The notes beneath the pieces are model-generated. The model was given only the letters and a program-made list of their open reading frames with translations, was not told the DNA's origin and ran no database searches. A stretch of DNA of 64,000 nt from Aplysia californica (Eukaryota; Mollusca; Gastropoda; Aplysiida; Aplysiidae): assembly GCF_000002075.1 (NCBI RefSeq), contig NW_004797418.1:234451-298450 (forward strand), read 5' to 3'. Positions 24,301 to 33,300 of the stretch are shown here, in pieces; the stretch's first letter is position 1, and each line of letters opens with the position of its first letter. Position numbers and translations under genes: made by a program.

Positions 24301-27300
24301 ATGTGACGAAGACTGGCATTAGGGGTATTTCAACATTGCAAACAACACCCTTCCCAAAGACATAAAACCACCATTTTTACACACATAACAGATCTACACA
24401 TGCCAAATATGACACAAAAAAACAGAAAGGCAATATCTTTTATAGTTTTAAAAAAATGATTTTTTGAAAATATGCAAGCTAAAATTTTTTTGACATAATA
24501 TCTTGTGTAAAAAAAACCCAACAAACTCCCCCAAAAATTAACCTTATGTGTGTCTTTTATTGTGTATTGTGTTTCAAAATGAATAAAAAGTCCAAACTCA
24601 TGAATAGGCTGGTAATCAATATGGTCATCCTTATATGTATTAGCAGTCTAATCCACTTCAGTGTAAAAAAAAACAGGGCTCCAGACAAAGAGAATTTTGC
24701 ATTTGAAACCCTAGTCTAGATCTAGAACACTCTCTATCAGAATGAGCGCTTTGGTGCTCATTTACATTGAAATCAGGATTCCCATGGTATGAAATATCAT
24801 AATCAGAATTTTCTGAACTGTCACTTGAAAAATGTTTGCTTTTTTGTGCTGCCAAGTGGGTGGTTGACGGGTGCCCTGGTGTGGTTTGCTCCTTCTTTCC
24901 TATCAAACAACTCTCGTCCTGATCCCTCCTACTTCTTTTTTTGTGTTTGTTACTCTCTTGTAACACCTAATCTTCAGCGCTTATTTGATTTTATTGTGTT
25001 GCAAGTGCCGTAAAACTCTTGCTAAAACTAAATGTACTGCCATCAAACTGACGAAATTTTGTGAGAAAAGACATGCCAGAGAAACTCAAGTAGGGCCTCA
25101 GTGTAACTAACTTTCCTTCCAGGGGTTCCTGCCAATTCCGGTTTAACTTTGCACGAAACAAAACAATGGTCAGCTGCTTGGTAAGAGAAGGTTCAAGCAG
25201 TGTTTTCACACATACTTTACCAAGGAGAAAACGCGAAACTTGTGCTCGCAGTTGGTGCATGAACCGCCTATTGGGAAAAAATTGGTACTGGCAAAAGCTG
25301 CGTGAAACATCTCAAGTGAGTTTACCTCTAGGCCATGACAGCCCCCCCAACTTTTACTAAAATTTTAAAAAATCAATAAGGCCATGTAAGTGCCAAAGAT
25401 TAGAGGTGTTGCAAAAGAGTAACAAACACAAGAAAGAAAGAGAGATCAGGAAAAAAGATGCTCTATAGGAAAGAAGAAGGAGCAAACCACACCCAGAACA
25501 CAAATGATCTGACCTTTGTTCTTCATGTCCATGTTGTACATATAGTACTGCTTGGACCACAGAAGTCCCGCGATGGCCTGTCGACAAATGTTCTTTTCCT
25601 CCGCCTTTGCCATTTTTGGTATCACCTGAACCAAGATCAAGAATCCTACATTAAAAACCAATATTTATAAATAGATTGTCAGAGCAAAGAGAAGTATAAT
25701 GACACAATAATAGTCATTAAGTGCCTGTAAAATGTAAAAGAGTCAGACAGAAAGAAGAGAGGGGAATGAAGAAAAACGACTTACCATTTGTGCTCAAGCT
25801 TCCTGCTATTTATTAGAAAAAAAACTCCAATATCTAATACATAAAAACTGAAAATAAAAAATTCCGGACAAGAAACACAAAAGAAATTGATCTACTCACG
25901 CCATAAAGGACACATCGCTCACACTGCCATGACTCACTTTGGCGTAAAAATCTTCCGCTTTCGACTTCTGTGACTTGATGATGTTGTCCAGTTTGGAAAT
26001 TACCTTCTCCACCACATGGTCGGCTGGGAAGATCTGCCAGTACACGGAGGTCTGCGTGTTGCCTTCCATCTCCACAGACATCCAGGCACAGAACTTGGTA
26101 CCTGTGCCGTCTGCTCTCAGCCCGCTTTTGTCTCCTGGGGGATAAAAAGGGAAAAAATGTATTCATTTATTGATGGCATAACTACATGATTAAGGGTATA
26201 TAACTTGGTGATTGAAGGTACAATTCAGTGATTGATGGAATATAACTCCATGATTGAAAATATAATTCAGTGATTGATGCTATATAACTCAATGACTGAA
26301 GGTAGAACTCAGCAACTGATGTTATTTAACTCAAAGATTGAGGGCATAATATGACTAATCATCATAACTGTATCAGTCTCAATCAACACAAATCAGATCA
26401 TTTCTTGAAGGGATGCCACAACCCTGCCTTTCAGGGCCAACCCGGACTGAGAGCCATAGAGCATCCCAGCAGAAAAACAGAATACATATTATATTTAAAA
26501 AACTTCCCCTCCTGGGAATCAAACTCAAGTCTTCTGTGTGCACTGTGCTTTTGCCTTACCATTACACCACAGTCACCAGTCTATATAATAGTACAGTCAA
26601 AACTCGTTATACCGCATCTCCCCCCACCCTCTCCACAATTATACACTAGGTTTTGCTAGTATATGAAAAGGAATACCTATATGAACATAGTATTTGTGCC
26701 TTTACAGCGCAATCCGCCAACAGTCTGAGTTATACTGTCCCTATTAAACCAATGTAAATTCACCCCATTATACTGCCAGCCAGTTGGCTGCCAGAGGTAT
26801 TCCATACACTACACACGACACTCTCTTGGTGGCTGCATGATAATCCGTTTCCCACATAAGTCTCTGCGAGTTTCGCCTATTTCTAGCATTAATTGTCACC
26901 AATTAGCTTCCGATTTGCACCAATGAAAATGTTATTATTCATAGTCGGCTTTAAGCTGGAATGTAACCTTCTCTTTGCCCCTTCCAACTGGTCTGCATGA
27001 TTTCCAACAGTGGTCAAGTGTTCAGAATATTGGTGTCCCATCCATGGAAAATCATATTCCGCATTACTTCCTATTTCCCGATTCTGGCTGTAAGTCGCAT
27101 GTATAATGTGGGGGAAATGGTCTTGATTTTTAAAAATCGCTTGAGTTATAAGCCACAATACACAGTGAGTTGGGTTTTTTTTAACTTTGTTTTTCTCATA
27201 CATGATATTTATATAGTACATTTTCACAATTCGCTCTGAGACCTTTACAAGACATACAAGAAGCCTACTATGGCAGAAAAATACATTCAGCATTCATGCA

Positions 27301-30300
27301 CTAGGGCACCAGACATTGTCACCTTTAATGATAAACTTATGAAATGCATCTTTCTTCCCAAGAGTCTCGGTTTTGCTTTTCTTTCTGTCTGTCGTCACAT
27401 CTCCTCCCTGAGGCTCCTCCGTCCCTCGCTGAGAACTGGCAAACTCATTGTGGACAGAGTTGTTGTCAGTGAACAGGAGAGACTTGAAGGTCACGTTCTT
27501 GGAGTGGTGGAAATTGATCCGGAAGATTCCTGTGCCCGCCAAAGAAAGAAATAATTGTCCATCACACATACTTTGTGCAATGGATATTATTCATATTATT
27601 TTTAAAAGTTGAATATCTTTTTGTCACTCTCTCTCCCACTCACAACATACAAATACACATACACTCCAATACACATATCACCAACCCATATCATACACAC
27701 ACTCCTCCACTCAAATCACCTCTCTCTCTCTCTCTCTCTCACTCTCTCTCTCTCAAACACCCACACACACATGACCAACCCATGTCATACACAAGGTCCA
27801 CAGAGTCATCTCCCACTGCCTGGAACACTGGTGTTGGGTCACACACACACGCGCACACACATGCGCGCACACACACACACACACATGCACAAACAAACAC
27901 ACACACACACACATGACCAACCCATGTCATACACAACATCCATGGAGTCATCTCCCACTGCCTGGGTCACAGGCACGCGCACACACACACGCACACACAC
28001 ACCCACACACACACATGACCAACCCATGTCATACACAGCATCCACCGAGTCATCTCCCACTGCCTGGAACACCGGTGCCGGGTGATTATGACCTGTCCTG
28101 GGCCAGCTCCATGTGTTTCTAGAACAAAAAAACCCAAAACAAAACAAAATTAAATCATAAAGTGGCAAAATAAATTGGGGTTTATTGGAAACAAAAACAA
28201 TATTTTGAATCTATAAGAAACAACTCCCCCCCCCCTCCCCTAGTTTGGGTCTTTTAAAGATAACAAAAAAAATTATTTGGGTCTATCAGAAAACAAAAAA
28301 GTAATAGTTTTGCGACTTTTTGGGGGAAAATGTTTTATGGCGCTCACAACTGCATTAGCACATTTGGGTCTGTTACCAAAAAAAAAAGAAAGAAAAAAAA
28401 AAGCATGTTCGATTTTGGACAAACTGATCAAATGGGTCGGTCAAAATGGCAGCATTTTCTTCTTCAAAAAATAATGTGTGCAGAAGCCGAAACTCTAAAG
28501 TCAGAAAAGAACATGCTTTTACATATTATATGATATTACGCCTATTATAACTGAGAATCATTATATCTGTTATAACTGTGCATCCAAGCACTCACCTGAA
28601 ATAGAACTGTGGGATTATGTCTAGTTTGGCTGATTCTGCGGAGTGATTGAAGATGTTGATACGACAGATCACACTGTGAGTGGCTGGCTTTGCGTATTCG
28701 ATGTTGACATCCCAGTAGGAGTGGGCATCAAATACACCTGTATATAAAACAAAAAAGAACCGGGAATTAATGGGAAAATGGAATTCAAAAGAAGAAACAA
28801 ACAAACAAAGAAAGAAAGAAAAGCCAACATTACTGGGAATGGGCACAAGGCGATAGACAGTAATAGATCTTGTCAGTTTGTTAGTATTTGAGAACTTAAT
28901 TGGCTGCTTGCATTATATACAGGGTGATCTCCCCAAAAAAACTGTATAACTTTTTTCTGAATTTATTGTACAGAATTTGTACTAGAAAGTTGTAATTTGG
29001 AACAGATAATATTCATTCAAAAGGAATTTGTTTGACATAAAATTCATAAAGAAGAAACTTATTTTGGAGAACGGAAATGGCTTTTATAAAAACCACCTAT
29101 TAATGTAAAATGTATCAGTTTAACTCTTTTTTTTATGCCCCTACCCCACAAAAGAAAAATGTTGAAACATCCAACTATATCATATGGCCCATCAAACCGA
29201 AGGTTAAAATATAATCTATCAGATGGTGATACAATATTGAAGATTTATTCCAATTATATTAGTTTGGGGTTTCTAAAAGTAATTGTGCAATATCGGAGGT
29301 GTCACATAAAATCAACAATTTTCCAGCTTTGAAAGGTCATATCTCTAAAAAAAGTACAACAGCATCATTCACACTTCCCAGGTACGTTGCCTCAAGTAAT
29401 GCAAAAAAATGCTGAAAGTTATGGATGTGTGCCTAACATAAAAGTGAAAATATGAAACATATACTGATGTCAGGGGAGGGCTTTTTTTTTTGTTTTTACG
29501 TTTCGAAGAGGACAAAAAAAGCGCTGAAATGACTAAAAATCGTCTCTCAGTGCTATATTTTCTTTCGTATCTGCTAACAGGAAGTCTATTCTATTATCTT
29601 GAAAACTTGGATCGGCCGAGAATTTCGTGTCTTTTCATTACTGGATTGGAATAGACAGCGAGCTACCCGAGATGCATTTTGCGGCTCTCGGTTCAGTGAG
29701 GCCACGTCCACGAGCCGCGCTAGGAAAAGTGTTAAAAGATCTTATAAACAAAGTCATGGAACGCTTGGTTTGTTTGTTTTTTTCTTTCCTTTTATTTACA
29801 AAATTTAATTATTCTATCCCTGTAATTCTTGAACAATATTTCTTTTCTTTCACAGAATTAAAAAAATATTTGTTTAATTTTGAAATTCAGAGAACAAATG
29901 ATCTATATGTCCTCCTTTGGACTCGACACATTTTAATGTTAATGTTCAGTGGAGGCCAAACACAAAGATCCACTCAACCATGAGTAGTCAAAGCCACATA
30001 TTACACTGTACACCTTACAGTATGGAGCTGTTTCTAGAGACAATAGGGGAGGGGGCGGGGGGGTGAGGTTGCCGAAATAGCATTTGTGGAGTTGATATAA
30101 CCTGAAAGGAGTATGGGCTATGCCAAGGAACCAAATGTCAAAGAGGAAATGTTCACACTTTTCAAGACGATCGAGGAATCATGAACACATTGCTATCCTC
30201 TAATAGCTTCGCGAACGGGAAAATGGTACAGTCGTAGATGAAGATTTGCCTTGAGAACGCCGACCGCTGAGAAGTAGGAAAGTCATTGCTCCAGACATCG

Positions 30301-33300
30301 TCTACTGACAGACATATCATGGGGCTCATCTACTGAATTCTGCACCCCGATGACGTTTAAAGGTGAGCGAATGGTGTGTTTGACCTGAAGTGGTTGTTTC
30401 TCTAGGAATTTTTAGTTTCCATTCTCTACTGGTCCTAACTGATGGACCATTTTCAGCCTTGACATCAAAGAAGGCCTTAAGGGCACTTTAACATTATTTC
30501 CGTTCCTTGAGTGAAACTTATGAAATGAGTTGGTGGCGAGGAAATGTTCAATACAAAAAGCTCTCTGCTCTCTACTAATCTTAACCACAATCTCTGCAGG
30601 CAAAGGAAACTTGAGAAAACTATCTGCAAACTTCTGTTGGCCTGTTACACCACTGTAGTTTGCAATATGGCACAATCGTAGGGATTTTTAGTGGTAGGCC
30701 TAATGCGAACTAGTGCGTCATGCTACAAAAAGGGGGACATACAGGGTGATCCTAAAAAAAACTTAACAACTTTTTTTCTGAATATCTCATGAAAAAATTG
30801 TTCTAGAATGCTGTAATTTGGAACAGACATAATTCATTCAAAAAGAATTTGTTTAATATAAAATCCACGAAGAAGAAACATGATTTAAAAATGGAAATGG
30901 CTAAAAGAAAAAAGCACCCAAAACGCAAAGTTCACCAATGTTTAAAAATCATGTAAAGGAAGTCGTGAAAAGATTAGTTGACCTTTTTCTTTATTTTCTC
31001 TTTGACATTTAAACAATATTTAATTTCCTTTACAGAGTTTTAAAAACCTAATGATTTCATTCTGAAATTCCTAGAAGCAGTGCTCCACATTCCCTCCTTC
31101 GGACTCGACACATTTTTAACGCGTCGTTCGAAATGTTCAGTGGCGCCCTAACATGAGACCTGCTAAACCATGAGCTTTTAAAACAACATACACTGTACAT
31201 GTTCACTAAAAAATAGCTTCTAGAGACAAGAGTGGGGGTGCCTAATAGACAGCATTTTTTAAGTTAACATATACCGCAGGGTGAAAATGGGCTTCGCACT
31301 AAACCAAATGTCATCGAGGAAATTATCCCTCTTTACAAGACAATCGAGGAATCAAGAACACATTGCCATGCTCTGATCCATGTCATGTCGGCCTAGCGAA
31401 GATGAACATGGTATAGTCGTAGGTTAAGATATGCCATGAGAATGCAGACTGTTGATGTGTAGAAAAGTCCTAGCTGCAGATCATCTACGGACAGACGTCT
31501 CATGGGACTCGGCTTCTGAAATCTTTAAAGGGCTGCGCATGGTGCGTGTTCGACCTAAAGTGGTCATTTTTTAAAGAACTTTTTAGTTTTGATTTGCTAT
31601 AGATCCAAACTGACTGAACTTCTCTACTCATGACGCCAAAGGTCTTGAGGGCAACTAAGCATTCTCTCCATGGCGTGCGCAGAACTTACAAAATGTCAGG
31701 GATGGTGAGTTTGTGGAGAGGTAATGTTCAACACAAAAAGCTCTCTGCTCTTTACTAAACGTAGCCATGATCTCAGCAGGCAAACAAAATTTGGGAAAAA
31801 TAATATCTGCAGACTTCTGTTGACTTCTTGGACTGCTGTAGCTTGCAGTAAGGTGCATTTGGTGCAACTTTTAGTGGTAGGCCTAATGCGAACTGGTGCG
31901 TCATGCTACGAAAATGGCGACAAGGTTGAAAATGGGTTGTTTTTTTAATGAGCTATATAGAGTAAAACCATTCAATGTATTTATCTAAAATACGTATCAG
32001 ACAAATTCCTTTTGGCTTCCAAACGTTACGTTCAAATCTGAAACGCAAAACTTCAGTATGGAGAAAGATATTTACGAAACAAGTTGTAAAGTTTTTTTTG
32101 GATCACCCTGTATCTGAAAATGGGTTGCTTTTTTACATGCTATGCAGGGCAAATCTATTCTGCAGATTTATCTAAAAATATCTTCTAAATGTTGTGTGCA
32201 AATTTGAAACGCAAAACTTCAGTGTGAAGGAAAATAATACCAAAAGAAGTTGTACAGGTTTTTGGGGGGGATCATCCTGTACTTCCAACGAAGATGCGAA
32301 TGTTCTAAGGATAACTGGGATAGTAACAGTTGTAAAGCAGTTGTAAAGTGCAGAGAGAGAATACTGTAAAGCATGGCATTACCATTAGTATTAATTATTA
32401 ATTCCTACATGGAGAGGACATTATGTTGTGTAACTCAGTCCTGAGAGGAATAACCTTACACAGCCTGGATTGGCCTTGAAACAGGCAAAGTCTAATCAGC
32501 CCATCTCCATAATGATCGCAAATGAGTCGATGTGGGTGTAAAGTATTTACTACACCTTTTTCAGAGCTCTGCCATGATGGCCATACTCTTACTTAATTAT
32601 CCCTTAGTCTTAGATGACTGTTGGGGCACCAAGGATGATCGGGCAACCATTTCTTTCCATCCTTCTCTATTTTCAGCCTTTCAAAGGGCTTCTTGTCTTC
32701 TCATCTGTTCTTCTGTTTGCCTTTCCTTCTGCCTCCTAGCATACTGCCCTGTTGGGTAGACTAACCTGTGTCCAGAATCTCCAGCTCACTTTCCCTGGGA
32801 CTACGTCCGTGGTGTAGGAGAGGGCCGTACGGGAACTCTGTCTGTGGGTACCTGTAGCAGGCCTTCATGTACGTGTGCTTCGGAGTGTTGTCTAAGTAAT
32901 AGTACAGCTCTTTCACATCTTCCCCGTGGTTCCCCTGGACGAGGGGAAGGAAAAAAATATTAATTGTAATTGTGTTGTACATTCCCTTCAACATAATTTA
33001 GGTCATTTATGAGGTGGGCTGTTTCAGCCCTGCAAAGTAGGGCTAACCAAATCTTTACATGCCCTTCATTATTGTTACTAATGTCGACAAATACATCCTC
33101 TTTTATTTGTAGCAACAACCATTGTTTACTCTTTATCTGTCTCTTTGACTCTATGTTAGAGAAAGGAAGCTCTCAGTAACGTTCGGTCATACTTAACACT
33201 GTTGCGCACATTAAAAAAAAATCTCACTAAAGACAATTGGCATCTCAAACGAAAATGGGGAACCCATGACTGTTCAAGATGGAAAAAAAAACAACCCCTC

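Noticed and set aside
27575-28168. Histidine/threonine-rich and cysteine/valine-rich frames over 100 codons
   Set aside because: They translate CA/CT microsatellites and the ~70-bp minisatellite in an intron. Only the 26-nt exon 28093-28118 is supported as coding.
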